Below are positions 1 to 6,799 of a stretch of 7,383 bases of DNA, piece after piece. Within the stretch, counting starts at the first letter, position 1. Every line of letters starts with the position of its first letter. Source of the DNA: CAVSWN01 sp046728115 (lineage in GTDB: Bacteria; Acidobacteriota; Vicinamibacteria; Vicinamibacterales; CAVVIG01); contig JBKPDW010000236.1 of the NCBI GenBank assembly GCA_046728115.1, forward strand, positions 1 through 7,383. The letters run 5' to 3'. Under the pieces are notes generated by a model that saw only the letters and a program-made list of their open reading frames with translations, did not search any database and was not told the DNA's origin. Made by a program: the position numbers and the translations under genes.

Positions 1-1022
1 ACGCATTCGAGCGCATCCTCCGACGGTGCGCCTACATTCTGCTTCCGTTGTCCATCGTGCTCATCAAGTACTACCCAAGGCTCGGGCGGTCGTACGGCCG
101 TTGGGACGGGCTCGTGATGTGGACCGGGGTCACGACGCAAAAGAACAACCTCGGCGTACTCTGCGCGGTGTCGGTGCTTGTAGTCATCGCAGGACTGATC
201 GCGAAACGGGAACAGGATGAATTCGCTCCGACACGACGTCAGAAGGCTGCTGATCTTTTTACGCTGGGTGTCGCCATTTTCATTCTTCGGGGGGCGGAGG
301 TGGGCACGTACAGCGCGACCGCAACCGTGGTGACGATTCTTGGCGTCGCCATCTGTCTCGCCTTGCTCTGGAGGCGCCGAGGCGGTCGATTTATTGCGCC
401 TCATCTACCGAGCATAGCGATCGCCTCCGTGGGTGCGTACTTTGTGCTCGGCACCCTCATGACGAGCACGGGCGCGGCGATGCTCGGCCGTCGGAGCGAC
501 CTGACTGGAAGATCGACCGAGATCTGGCCGCTGGTCCTGCAGGAAGCTGCGACGCACCCCATTCTGGGATCGGGCTACGGTGGCGTGTGGGGGCTCGGCG
601 GCCCGCTGTCGACGACCCTTCGATTGGAACAGGCCCACAACGGATATCTGGATGTCTATCTTCAACTCGGCATTGTCGGATGTGTGCTCCTGGCGTTGTT
701 TCTTCTGGAATTCGCTGCCAGAGTCGGACGGCAATTCAAATACAGTCGTCGCTGGGGAATTTTCGGCATCGCATTCTTCTTCATAAACCTGATCTACAAC
801 ATCTCAGAGACGGCCTTTTTCGACGTGTATATGGGCGCCATCATGGTGTTCATGACGGTTATTTTCGCCGACAGCGACAGCAGGGTCGCGCTTCGCGCCG
901 CACAGCCGACCTCTGGGCGGCCAATCCGGCAAGTTGCCGGCTGGTCCAGGCCGCCGTTGCGGCCTGTCAGGCCACCGACGCGGTGGATGCCGCCGAGGCC
1001 CGCGTCTCGCCGTTCCACGTAG
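1..1022 (+). CDS. O-antigen ligase / Wzy-type polymerase family membrane protein, 5' truncated
   Basis: Likely an inner-membrane enzyme that polymerises repeat units or transfers a finished glycan from its lipid carrier at the periplasmic face (Wzy_C / O-antigen ligase superfamily). The frame is open from base 3 to the TAG at 1020-1022, so the N-terminal half lies off the left edge; the TTG at 48 is an internal Leu codon, not a start. About 339 residues are visible. Family marks include IKYYPRLGRSYGRWDG then TGVTTQKNNLG near the left edge, GRRSDLTGRSTEIW (about 487-528), HPILGSGYGG and the conserved QAHNGYLDVYLQLGIVG block (about 633-683), whose His is typical of the family. Hydrophobic segments lie near 150-200, 255-290, 315-370, 415-460, 655-715 and 755-795. 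After about base 880 the protein becomes a Pro/Arg-rich tail with no membrane segment, coinciding with strong inverted repeats. Polymerase and ligase roles cannot be told apart from sequence alone. The deacetylase gene follows after 3 bases. Confidence 0.88.
   Translation, partial: AFERILRRCAYILLPLSIVLIKYYPRLGRSYGRWDGLVMWTGVTTQKNNLGVLCAVSVLVVIAGLIAKREQDEFAPTRRQKAADLFTLGVAIFILRGAEVGTYSATATVVTILGVAICLALLWRRRGGRFIAPHLPSIAIASVGAYFVLGTLMTSTGAAMLGRRSDLTGRSTEIWPLVLQEAATHPILGSGYGGVWGLGGPLSTTLRLEQAHNGYLDVYLQLGIVGCVLLALFLLEFAARVGRQFKYSRRWGIFGIAFFFINLIYNISETAFFDVYMGAIMVFMTVIFADSDSRVALRAAQPTSGRPIRQVAGWSRPPLRPVRPPTRWMPPRPASRRST
926..986. repeat. Three tandem perfect stem-loops in the ligase 3' end
   Basis: Three separate perfect inverted repeats lie almost back to back. 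The first is CCGGCAAGTTGCCGG at 926-940 (7-base arms around one base, or a 6-bp stem with a 3-base loop). The second is CAGGCCGC / GCGGCCTG at 947-954 and 959-966 (8-bp stem, CGTT loop). The third is CCACCG / CGGTGG at 972-977 and 981-986 (6-bp stem, ACG loop). A further 7-base pair, GACGCGG at 977-983 with CCGCGTC at 1000-1006, would compete with the third. All lie inside the open reading frame of the ligase tail, just before the deacetylase start. No T-tract follows, so an intrinsic terminator is not supported. They may form a structured mRNA junction or be a small palindromic insertion. Confidence 0.55.
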
Positions 1023-1025
1023 GCG

Positions 1026-2093
1026 GTGTTGCCGGTCGGTGTGAACTCAGATTTCCTGAAACGCCTGCCGGGCCGCATTCTGTGGCACCTGCCCTTTCCG
1101 TTTGGTGTGGTCCAGATGCTGGGCAGCACGTATTCGCTTCGCTGCGTCGTCTTCCACGACGTCTCGGATCGGTTGTCTTCTTTCACGGATGGCTTGGGCG
1201 TAACGATGACGACACAAGCGTTCGAAGAGGCGATACGTTTCCTCGCCCGGCATTACACACCGGTGAGTCTCGAGGAAGTGCTGCGCTCACGAATCGCTGG
1301 CGCCAGCGCTCGGCGCTCCGTACTCGTCACCTTCGACGATGCCTACGCATCGGTGGCGCTGAATGCCGCGCCTATCTGTCAAAAATACGGCGTCCCGGCG
1401 CTGTTTCTCGTCAATGCCCGGTTCCTGAACAACCGCGAACTCGCGCTCGACAACCTGCTGTGCCATGTTGCCAACACGTTTGGATATCGCACCATCAATG
1501 CAGTGGCAGCTGAGGTCATCGGTTCGGATCAGGATCTGAGGTCGCGTCGGCAGGTCCTTGGCAGCTTCGTTCCGTCGCTCTCACTGAAGTTGAGGCAGAC
1601 CTTCTATGACGCGTTGACAGACGCGGCAGGCATCCATTCACGCGAGACGGCAGCCGAAGCCAAGCTCTACATTTCGGCCGATCAGCTGTCGCAGCTCGCG
1701 GTGTCGAACGTCGAGATTGGGAGTCACACGTATTCGCACGTGCACGGACGGGTCCTCGAAGAGAGCGAGTTCGCCGAGGAGATCGATCGCAATCGTTTGG
1801 TGCTCGAATCGGTGACGGGAAAGCGGGTTCGAGCCTTCAGCGTGCCTTACGGCTCTTCGGAGGATTTGCCGCCCTCTCTTGCGAGCCACATCCAGCAGCG
1901 CGGGTACGAGGCCGTGTTTTTGGGCGGACGATTGATGAACACCAGCGCTACGGACGCCCGTCATCTCTATCGCGTGAGCATACAGGCAGGCAGCGACGCA
2001 GATCTCTTCTCGGAACTGGAGATCATGCCGCGCCTTCGGGCGCTGCGCGGCTCGCTGCATCCGGCAACTCAGTCGACGTGCCTGACCGCATGA
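1026..2093 (+). CDS. Polysaccharide deacetylase (NodB homology domain, CE4 family)
   Basis: Likely a metal-dependent hydrolase that removes N- or O-acetyl groups from a polysaccharide or its precursor. With the GTG at 1026 it has 355 residues. The CE4 motifs are present in order: VVFHDV (41-46), motif 1 TFDD (102-105, with the catalytic and metal-binding Asp pair), motif 2 HTYSH (234-238, the two metal-binding His) and motif 3 with VPYG (273-276). About 100 mostly polar residues separate motif 1 from motif 2, longer than in minimal NodB domains and resembling deacetylases of exopolysaccharide loci. No signal peptide is evident, so it may act on a cytoplasmic or lipid-linked intermediate. The start is uncertain: GTG 1026, TTG 1029 and GTG 1041 are all possible and only a poor AGGCGG-like site lies at 1021-1026. 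Its stop TGA (2091-2093) overlaps the ATG of the glycosyltransferase gene, implying translational coupling. The substrate is not shown by sequence. Confidence 0.88.
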   Translation: MLPVGVNSDFLKRLPGRILWHLPFPFGVVQMLGSTYSLRCVVFHDVSDRLSSFTDGLGVTMTTQAFEEAIRFLARHYTPVSLEEVLRSRIAGASARRSVLVTFDDAYASVALNAAPICQKYGVPALFLVNARFLNNRELALDNLLCHVANTFGYRTINAVAAEVIGSDQDLRSRRQVLGSFVPSLSLKLRQTFYDALTDAAGIHSRETAAEAKLYISADQLSQLAVSNVEIGSHTYSHVHGRVLEESEFAEEIDRNRLVLESVTGKRVRAFSVPYGSSEDLPPSLASHIQQRGYEAVFLGGRLMNTSATDARHLYRVSIQAGSDADLFSELEIMPRLRALRGSLHPATQSTCLTA

Positions 2094-3058
2094 ACTCGAT
2101 CGGCGACCAATCCATCGACAGTCAGGCTACCGATCTCAAGTACGCCCTCGTGACGCCCGCGCGGAACGAGGAGGCGTTCATCGAGCAGACCATTCGCTCC
2201 GTCATTGCACAGTCCGTCACGCCCGTGCGATGGGTCATCGTCAGCGATGGATCGACGGATCGTACCAACGACATCGTGAACAGCTACGCTCGCTCGTACG
2301 AATGGATCGAGCTGCTGGCGTTGCCCGAACGTTCCGGCAGACACTTCGGAGCCAAGGCCCGGGCGTTCGGTGAGGGCTACGCCAGGCTGCGGGGGCTCCG
2401 ATACGACATCATCGGGAACGTGGATGCGGATATTTCCTTCGGACCGAACTACATTCATCGCCTCCTGACGGAGTTCGTGCGCGATCCGGCGCTCGGTGTT
2501 GCCGGGTCGCCGTTCCGAGAGGGAACGGCCCAATACGACATTCGTTTCTCGAGAAAAGATCACGTCTCGGGTGCGTGTCAGCTGTTCAGGCGCCAATGCT
2601 TCGAAATGATAGGGGGGTACGTCCCTCAGCGCATCGGGGGAATTGATGTCATCGCCGTGATCAGCGCCAGGATGAAAGGGTGGAGGACCGAAACGTTTGC
2701 CGACCAGTTCTGCACTCACCATCGGCCGATGGGTTCTGCCAACGACCGCTTCGTCACCAGACTTTTCAAAAGCGGCCACGGTGACTACTGTCTGGGAGTA
2801 CACCCGATATGGCAGATCTCCCGTTGCATTTATCAGATGAGCCGACGTCCTTACATCGTCGGCGGCGGCCTGCTTCTGTCGGGATACGCATGGGCGTTCC
2901 TCACACGTGCGCACAAGCCGGTATCCGAAGAGTTCGTCCGGTTCAGAAAGCAGGAACAGATGCAATGGCTGGCCACCTATGTCAAACAGTGGCTGCGCGT
3001 CCAGACTGGTCCGACGGACGATGTTACGAGACGAGGCGTTCGGGAGCAGATTCGATGA
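2090..3058 (+). CDS. Family 2 glycosyltransferase (GT-A fold)
   Basis: Likely transfers a sugar from a nucleotide-sugar donor to a lipid-linked glycan at the cytoplasmic side of the membrane. The 322-residue protein starts at the ATG overlapping the deacetylase stop as ATGA; a GTG at 2078 is in frame but less attractive. GT2 signs are the opening strand and ARNEE (YALVTPARNEE, 18-28), VSDGSTDRT (51-59), the DXD metal/nucleotide motif in NVDADISF (110-117, D112 and D114) and the acceptor-side stretch GGYVPQRIGGIDVIAV (175-190), where D186 may take the place of the catalytic Asp. A hydrophobic stretch near 255-272 could anchor it to the membrane, and the charged C-terminus (273-322) follows. 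Donor and acceptor cannot be inferred. Its TGA stop at 3056-3058 overlaps the start of the FemAB-like gene, so the two are probably made together. Confidence 0.9.
   Translation: MNSIGDQSIDSQATDLKYALVTPARNEEAFIEQTIRSVIAQSVTPVRWVIVSDGSTDRTNDIVNSYARSYEWIELLALPERSGRHFGAKARAFGEGYARLRGLRYDIIGNVDADISFGPNYIHRLLTEFVRDPALGVAGSPFREGTAQYDIRFSRKDHVSGACQLFRRQCFEMIGGYVPQRIGGIDVIAVISARMKGWRTETFADQFCTHHRPMGSANDRFVTRLFKSGHGDYCLGVHPIWQISRCIYQMSRRPYIVGGGLLLSGYAWAFLTRAHKPVSEEFVRFRKQEQMQWLATYVKQWLRVQTGPTDDVTRRGVREQIR
3042..3046 (+). promoter_or_regulatory. Ribosome binding site for the FemAB-like gene
   Basis: GGGAG lies 8 bases before the ATG at 3055. It supports that start over the in-frame upstream extension, which would overlap the glycosyltransferase gene by about 250 bases. 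Confidence 0.6.
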
Positions 3059-4065
3059 AGGCCGAACCGATTGAGATCAAGTGGCACCCCGGGCTGCCGA
3101 TTTTTGCTGCCGAAAGCGTCCTGAAGGCGACGGGCGACGAGTACGGGTGGCTGGGCGGCAGGGATCAGTCCGGCGAGCTGCGATTCATTCTGCCGTACAC
3201 CATCATCCGAAAGTCGATTGTCCGCCTGGCTCGCTTTCGCGTCGAGACGATTCCCGTGGGTCCACCCCTCGATATCCGTGAGGAAACATCGTTTCTCAAC
3301 AGCTCCGTGGCGTGTTTACGATCGCTCGGCGCCGATACGATCGTTCCGGCGACCAACAATGCGGTCTTTCGCACATACCCGGACGGTGCCGACGCCGCTC
3401 CGTATGGCACATACGTGATCGACCTCACGCAGCCGGAGGCGAGTCTCTGGCGGGGCATTGGAAGGATCACGCGTCAGAATATCCGCACGGCGCAAAAGGA
3501 CGGTGTGTGCATCCGCAGCGGGCTCGAGTATCTGGAAACCGCGTACCGACTGATCCATGACACGTTCGGACGGTCGAAGCTGCCGTTCATGCGGTATGAC
3601 GATTTCAAACGGTTCGTCATGGCACTTGGTGAGTACGGACAACTCATGGTCGCGGAGCACCACGGTATCGCTCACAGCGCCGTTGTCTTCGCCTTCAGCG
3701 ACCCTTGCGTCTACGCCGTGTACGGTGGAAATCTTGCCGAGCAGCACCAGGGAGCGAACAAGTTGATCTACTGGGAAGCCATGAGCTCTTTTCGCAATCG
3801 TGGCGTGTCTCGATTTGATTTCTATGGCGCACGCGTCGACCCGCCAAAAGGGTCAAAGCACGACGCGATCAATGCCCTGAAGCAGCGCTTCGGAGCGACG
3901 CTGGTGAAGGGATACATGTGGAAGTATCCGCTGCGGCCTTGGAAGTCGCTCGCCTACTCGTTTGGCATCCGATGTCTCAGGGGCGGCGACATCGTCGACC
4001 TCGAGCGGCACAAATTGGACAAGGCAAAGGCCATCGTTCTCGATCGTTCTGAAGTACGCGCATGA
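3055..4065 (+). CDS. FemAB-like / GNAT-fold acyltransferase (Acetyltransf_6-type)
   Basis: A 336-residue protein that reads as a double-GNAT FemAB-type acyltransferase, the superfamily that includes aminoacyl-tRNA-dependent peptidoglycan bridge enzymes and the CelD/BcsL-type acyltransferases of polysaccharide loci. Supporting features are the N-terminal substrate-like domain (about 1-120, with ELRFILPYTIIRK and VETIPVGPP), the central TRQNIRTAQKDGV (139-151), which matches the basic helix of FemAB proteins (usually K-x-R-x-x-I-x-x-A-x-x-x-G), and the C-terminal acyl-transfer half. That half carries ANKLIYWEAM (234-243), the FDFYGA strand (254-259) and the closing LKQRFGATLVKGY (275-287). Acyl donor and acceptor are unknown. 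Next to sugar aminotransferases and a deacetylase, an amine on a sugar is a plausible acceptor, but this is inference. The ATG shares an ATGA with the upstream stop. Its own stop shares another ATGA with an 11-codon frame leading to the next gene. Confidence 0.78.
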   Translation: MKAEPIEIKWHPGLPIFAAESVLKATGDEYGWLGGRDQSGELRFILPYTIIRKSIVRLARFRVETIPVGPPLDIREETSFLNSSVACLRSLGADTIVPATNNAVFRTYPDGADAAPYGTYVIDLTQPEASLWRGIGRITRQNIRTAQKDGVCIRSGLEYLETAYRLIHDTFGRSKLPFMRYDDFKRFVMALGEYGQLMVAEHHGIAHSAVVFAFSDPCVYAVYGGNLAEQHQGANKLIYWEAMSSFRNRGVSRFDFYGARVDPPKGSKHDAINALKQRFGATLVKGYMWKYPLRPWKSLAYSFGIRCLRGGDIVDLERHKLDKAKAIVLDRSEVRA

Positions 4066-4097
4066 CAGGCAACGCGGCGCCGCGAAAATACCCATGA
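4062..4097 (+). other. 11-codon micro-ORF bridging two genes by ATGA overlaps
   Basis: ATG at 4062 overlaps the FemAB-like stop as ATGA, reads MTGNAAPRKYP and ends at TGA 4095-4097, which itself overlaps the ATG (4094) of the aminotransferase gene as ATGA. No good Shine-Dalgarno site precedes the ATG at 4094, so ribosomes could reach the aminotransferase by termination-reinitiation through this frame. Alternatively the micro-ORF is the true N-terminus of the aminotransferase separated by a one-base loss. An extra A in the AAAA run at about 4086 would join the frames as MTGNAAPRKIPMTFG. The sequence alone does not decide between these. Confidence 0.3.
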
Positions 4098-5365
4098 CGT
4101 TCGGGCCGAGCCTCATTCCAGCCGAATTCTGGGAGTACGGACTCGGTGACCTCGTTCGAGGCGTCAAGGACGCTTTGTCCGAGAGGTCGTCGATCCCGCC
4201 GCTTGCCTTGCCGGAACTGGGCGAATGCATACCAATCAGATCGGCCAGGGCAGGCCTCGTAGTAGCGCTTCAAGCCCTTGATCTCCTTCCCGGAGCTCGA
4301 ATCGGCGTGCCGTTGTATTGCTGCCCGGTTGTGTTCAAAGCCATCGTCGCCGCCGGCTGCGTGCCACGCTTTGTCGATGTTGATCCGGCGACGTTCTGCA
4401 TTTCCATCGACGATTTCGCCAAGAAGCAGGCCGACATCGATTGTCTGATGGCTGTTCACATGTTCGGCAACGTCTGCGACGTGTCGAAACTTCGGGGTTT
4501 GATGGGGAAGAAACCCGTCATCGAAGACTGCGCGCAATCGCTCGGCAGTAAGATCGCCGGGCAGCCGACCGGCACCCTCGGCGACGTCTCGGTTTTCAGC
4601 TTTCGGTCTGGGAAGTACTTATCGGTGGGCGAGGGAGGCGCGTTGTTTTCGGCGAGTCCGGCACGTCGTGTGCGCTTGCAGCAGCTGACGGCCAGGCTGA
4701 TGGGCGCCGGTCGCGTCGAAGAGTGCGGTCACGTTTTCCGATCCTACGCGCGGTCGAAGTTGCGCAGCCGGCCACTGTATGGCCTCGTCGGGTATCCGCT
4801 GTGGCAGGCCTACAACCGTTCCGTCAGCTATTCCACGAAATCGCCGCTTGTGATGGGCCGCATGTATCGATCCGATGGCGCCTTGGCCGTTCGCCGGCTT
4901 GCGACGTTCCGTTCGGCCATCGAGACGAGAAGAGCGCAGTCGGAACTCTACGCAAGATTACTGGACGGCACGTCGCTCACCCTGAGCGCGGAACCGCCGC
5001 ATGTGTATTACAACCGCTATCAGTATCCGATGCTGTTTCCCTCAGCGGCGTGGCGTGACACGGTGGCCGCCGACCTGCATCGTTGCGGTATCGATACGTC
5101 GAAACCGTACAGCGACATAGCCGGAATTGCCAGAATGCATTACGGATATGCAGGTGATTGTCCTGCGTCGGAACACATTGCCGAACGGGTCCTTGTCGTC
5201 CCGAACCATGAAGCCCTGACGCCCTCGGATGTTCAACACATCACGCGTAGCATCGAGAAGGCGCTGCACAAACTCGAGGTCGCCGGATTCAACAAAGGCT
5301 CCGATTCAGTCGGTGCGGGCTCTGGCACGCTTCGACGCAGCGGGATCCGATCCCGATCCATCTGA
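4094..5365 (+). CDS. DegT/DnrJ/EryC1/StrS-family PLP-dependent sugar aminotransferase, divergent
   Basis: Expected to transfer an amino group, usually from glutamate, to a keto-sugar nucleotide in the cytoplasm. The protein has 423 residues from the ATG at 4094. Hallmarks are FVDVDPATF (93-101), AVHMFGNVCD (120-129), the PLP-ring-binding EDCAQS (144-149, D145) and SVFSFRSGKYLSVGEGG (166-182), with K174 as the Schiff-base lysine. The phosphate-binding region usually reading S-S-G-T is instead IRSARAG (48-54), and the PLYCCPVVFKAIVAAGC stretch (73-89) is Cys-rich. A segment of about 50 residues (205-255) looks like an insertion relative to the second copy in this window, and the last 24 residues are Ser/Gly/Arg-rich. 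Active-site Asp and Lys are kept, so catalysis is likely. The substrate sugar is not identifiable. The next gene is 214 bases away. Confidence 0.85.
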   Translation: MTFGPSLIPAEFWEYGLGDLVRGVKDALSERSSIPPLALPELGECIPIRSARAGLVVALQALDLLPGARIGVPLYCCPVVFKAIVAAGCVPRFVDVDPATFCISIDDFAKKQADIDCLMAVHMFGNVCDVSKLRGLMGKKPVIEDCAQSLGSKIAGQPTGTLGDVSVFSFRSGKYLSVGEGGALFSASPARRVRLQQLTARLMGAGRVEECGHVFRSYARSKLRSRPLYGLVGYPLWQAYNRSVSYSTKSPLVMGRMYRSDGALAVRRLATFRSAIETRRAQSELYARLLDGTSLTLSAEPPHVYYNRYQYPMLFPSAAWRDTVAADLHRCGIDTSKPYSDIAGIARMHYGYAGDCPASEHIAERVLVVPNHEALTPSDVQHITRSIEKALHKLEVAGFNKGSDSVGAGSGTLRRSGIRSRSI

Positions 5366-5579
5366 GCACGCGCGCAGACCGTTGAGGTAAGGCGAGTGTG
5401 CCGACCGCACCGCAACACCTGCCAGTTGTCGCGGTGGGCGCGCTCAGAACGGATGAAGTGACTGGCCTGCGTCGACGGTCCTTGTTATCCGGGCCCGAAG
5501 GAATCTGACCAGAGAGCTCACCGCTGTAAGTGAACGAGTGCGGTAACGACGTTTGACCTGCTGATGAAAGCCTGAGGAC
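5366..5579 (+). other. Intergenic gap between the two aminotransferase genes
   Basis: These 214 bases break an otherwise tight gene run. A stem of CACCGC (5408-5413) with GCGGTG (5431-5436), plus AAC/GTT and a three-base bulge, could fold but is not followed by a T-run. TTGACC at 5553-5558 resembles a -35 box, but no -10 box fits before the start codon at 5580. No convincing promoter, terminator or gene remnant is seen. The second aminotransferase may have its own promoter here. Confidence 0.4.
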
Positions 5580-6791
5580 ATGGTGACAACAAAAATTCCG
5601 TTTTTGGATCTTGTGACAATGCACCGCGAGCTGGAAGAGGAACTCATTTCAGTTTTCAAGACAGCGCTCAGAGAAGCCGCGTTCGTCGGTGGCCCGATGG
5701 TCAGCGACTTCGAGAGAGACTACGCGAGGTTCTGTACGGCACGGCACTGTATCGCCGTGTCAAGCGGCACGGACGCGCTACGGTTTGCATTGAGCGCGGC
5801 CGGCGTGCGGCCTGGCGACACCGTTGTGACCGTCCCGAACACATTCATTGCGACGGCTGAAGCGATCACGCAAGTCGGTGCGCGGCCGGCGTTTGTCGAC
5901 GTCGACGCGCTCACGTACACGATGGATCCCGAGAAGCTGCGCGAGTACCTCGAATCGGAGTGCAGAAGGGACCCGAGCTCCGGCGGTGTCGTCAGCAACC
6001 GCACCGGTAGCCGCGTCTCGGCCGTCGTGCCGGTGCATTTGTACGGGCAAATGGCGGACATGGATGCCATCCTGGAGATCGCGACGCAATACGGCCTTCT
6101 CGTGATCGAGGACGCCTGTCAGGCGCACGGCGCGGAATACCTTTCGACGAAAGACGGGCAATGGCGACGGGCGGGAACGATAGGTCAGGCGGCGGCGTTC
6201 AGCTTCTATCCGGGCAAGAATCTGGGCGCCTGCGGCGAAGGTGGCGCGATTACGACAAACGATGCGACGATTGCCCGACAGTGCCGACTCCTGCGCGATC
6301 ACGGACAATCACGAAAGTATGTGCACGAAATCGAAGGTTATAACGGTCGCCTCGATGCCATTCAGGCCGCGATTCTGCGGACCAAGCTTCGCCATCTGCC
6401 GTCATGGAACGAGCGGCGCCGCGCGGTCGCGCGTGAGTACGACACCCTGCTGGGGCAGATTCGAGAGGTCGTCTGCCCGCACACTCCCGCGTGGTCGCGC
6501 CCCGTATATCACTTGTATGTCGTGCGTGTAGACCGGCGGGATGACTTGCAGCAGCACCTCGCGGAGGCAGGCATCGGCACCGGCATCCATTATCCGGTCC
6601 CGCTTCATCTGTCGCCGCCCTACAAGCGGTTAGGTTTCGTGCGGGGAGATTTTCCGGTTGCCGAATGTGTGGTAGGGGAGGTGCTGTCGCTGCCAATGTT
6701 CCCGACGCTGTCATCGGGGGAGCAGCAGCAGATCGCGGACGGAATCGGCAGATTCGTCGCGGGAGGGAAGCTATCGGCGGCGGGTGTGTAG
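5580..6791 (+). CDS. DegT/DnrJ/EryC1/StrS-family PLP-dependent sugar aminotransferase
   Basis: A 403-residue sugar-nucleotide aminotransferase of the canonical type, close to family length. Seen are KIPFLDL at the N-terminus (5-11), FVGGPMVSDFE (35-45), AVSSGTDALRFAL (59-71, the phosphate-binding SGT), VPNTFIATAEA (85-95), AFVDVD (104-109), VPVHLYGQMADMD (150-162), IEDACQAHGA (176-185, D178) and AFSFYPGKNLGACGEGGA (206-223, K213 as Schiff-base lysine). It closes with GYNGRLDAIQAAIL (253-266) and GIHYPVPLHL (335-344). This pattern is shared by enzymes making 3- or 4-amino-sugar nucleotides; which one cannot be told. The ATG at 5580 is preceded by GAGGA (5574-5578), which is closer than ideal; the GTG at 5583 would sit better and differs by one residue. 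A polar stretch at about 126-146 is an insertion seen in some family members. It ends 8 bases from the convergent methyltransferase gene. Confidence 0.92.
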   Translation: MVTTKIPFLDLVTMHRELEEELISVFKTALREAAFVGGPMVSDFERDYARFCTARHCIAVSSGTDALRFALSAAGVRPGDTVVTVPNTFIATAEAITQVGARPAFVDVDALTYTMDPEKLREYLESECRRDPSSGGVVSNRTGSRVSAVVPVHLYGQMADMDAILEIATQYGLLVIEDACQAHGAEYLSTKDGQWRRAGTIGQAAAFSFYPGKNLGACGEGGAITTNDATIARQCRLLRDHGQSRKYVHEIEGYNGRLDAIQAAILRTKLRHLPSWNERRRAVAREYDTLLGQIREVVCPHTPAWSRPVYHLYVVRVDRRDDLQQHLAEAGIGTGIHYPVPLHLSPPYKRLGFVRGDFPVAECVVGEVLSLPMFPTLSSGEQQQIADGIGRFVAGGKLSAAGV

Positions 6792-6799
6792 GATTGCGC

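Noticed and set aside
587..1513. Open + strand frame crossing the ligase-deacetylase junction
   Set aside because: It runs in a different frame from both motif-bearing genes and shows no family motif. It was considered as evidence of a frameshift near 890-1020, but that is not needed because both real genes are intact on either side.
2069..2965. Long open frame (298 codons) on the - strand
   Set aside because: It is antisense to the glycosyltransferase, which has clear GT2 motifs; the translation is Arg/Val/Asp-rich with no recognisable motif and is typical of a GC-rich shadow frame.
2809..3054. N-terminal extension of the FemAB-like gene
   Set aside because: It would overlap the glycosyltransferase by about 250 bases; the translation is Arg/His-rich and unlike the family, while the ATG at 3055 has a GGGAG site and an ATGA overlap.
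3962..4093. N-terminal extension of the first aminotransferase
   Set aside because: The extension lies inside the FemAB-like gene and reads as low-complexity Ser/Thr/Arg sequence; the protein begins naturally at the ATG at 4094.
5553..5580. TTGACC as a -35 promoter box
   Set aside because: At normal spacing the -10 position would fall on the start codon and does not resemble a TATAAT box.
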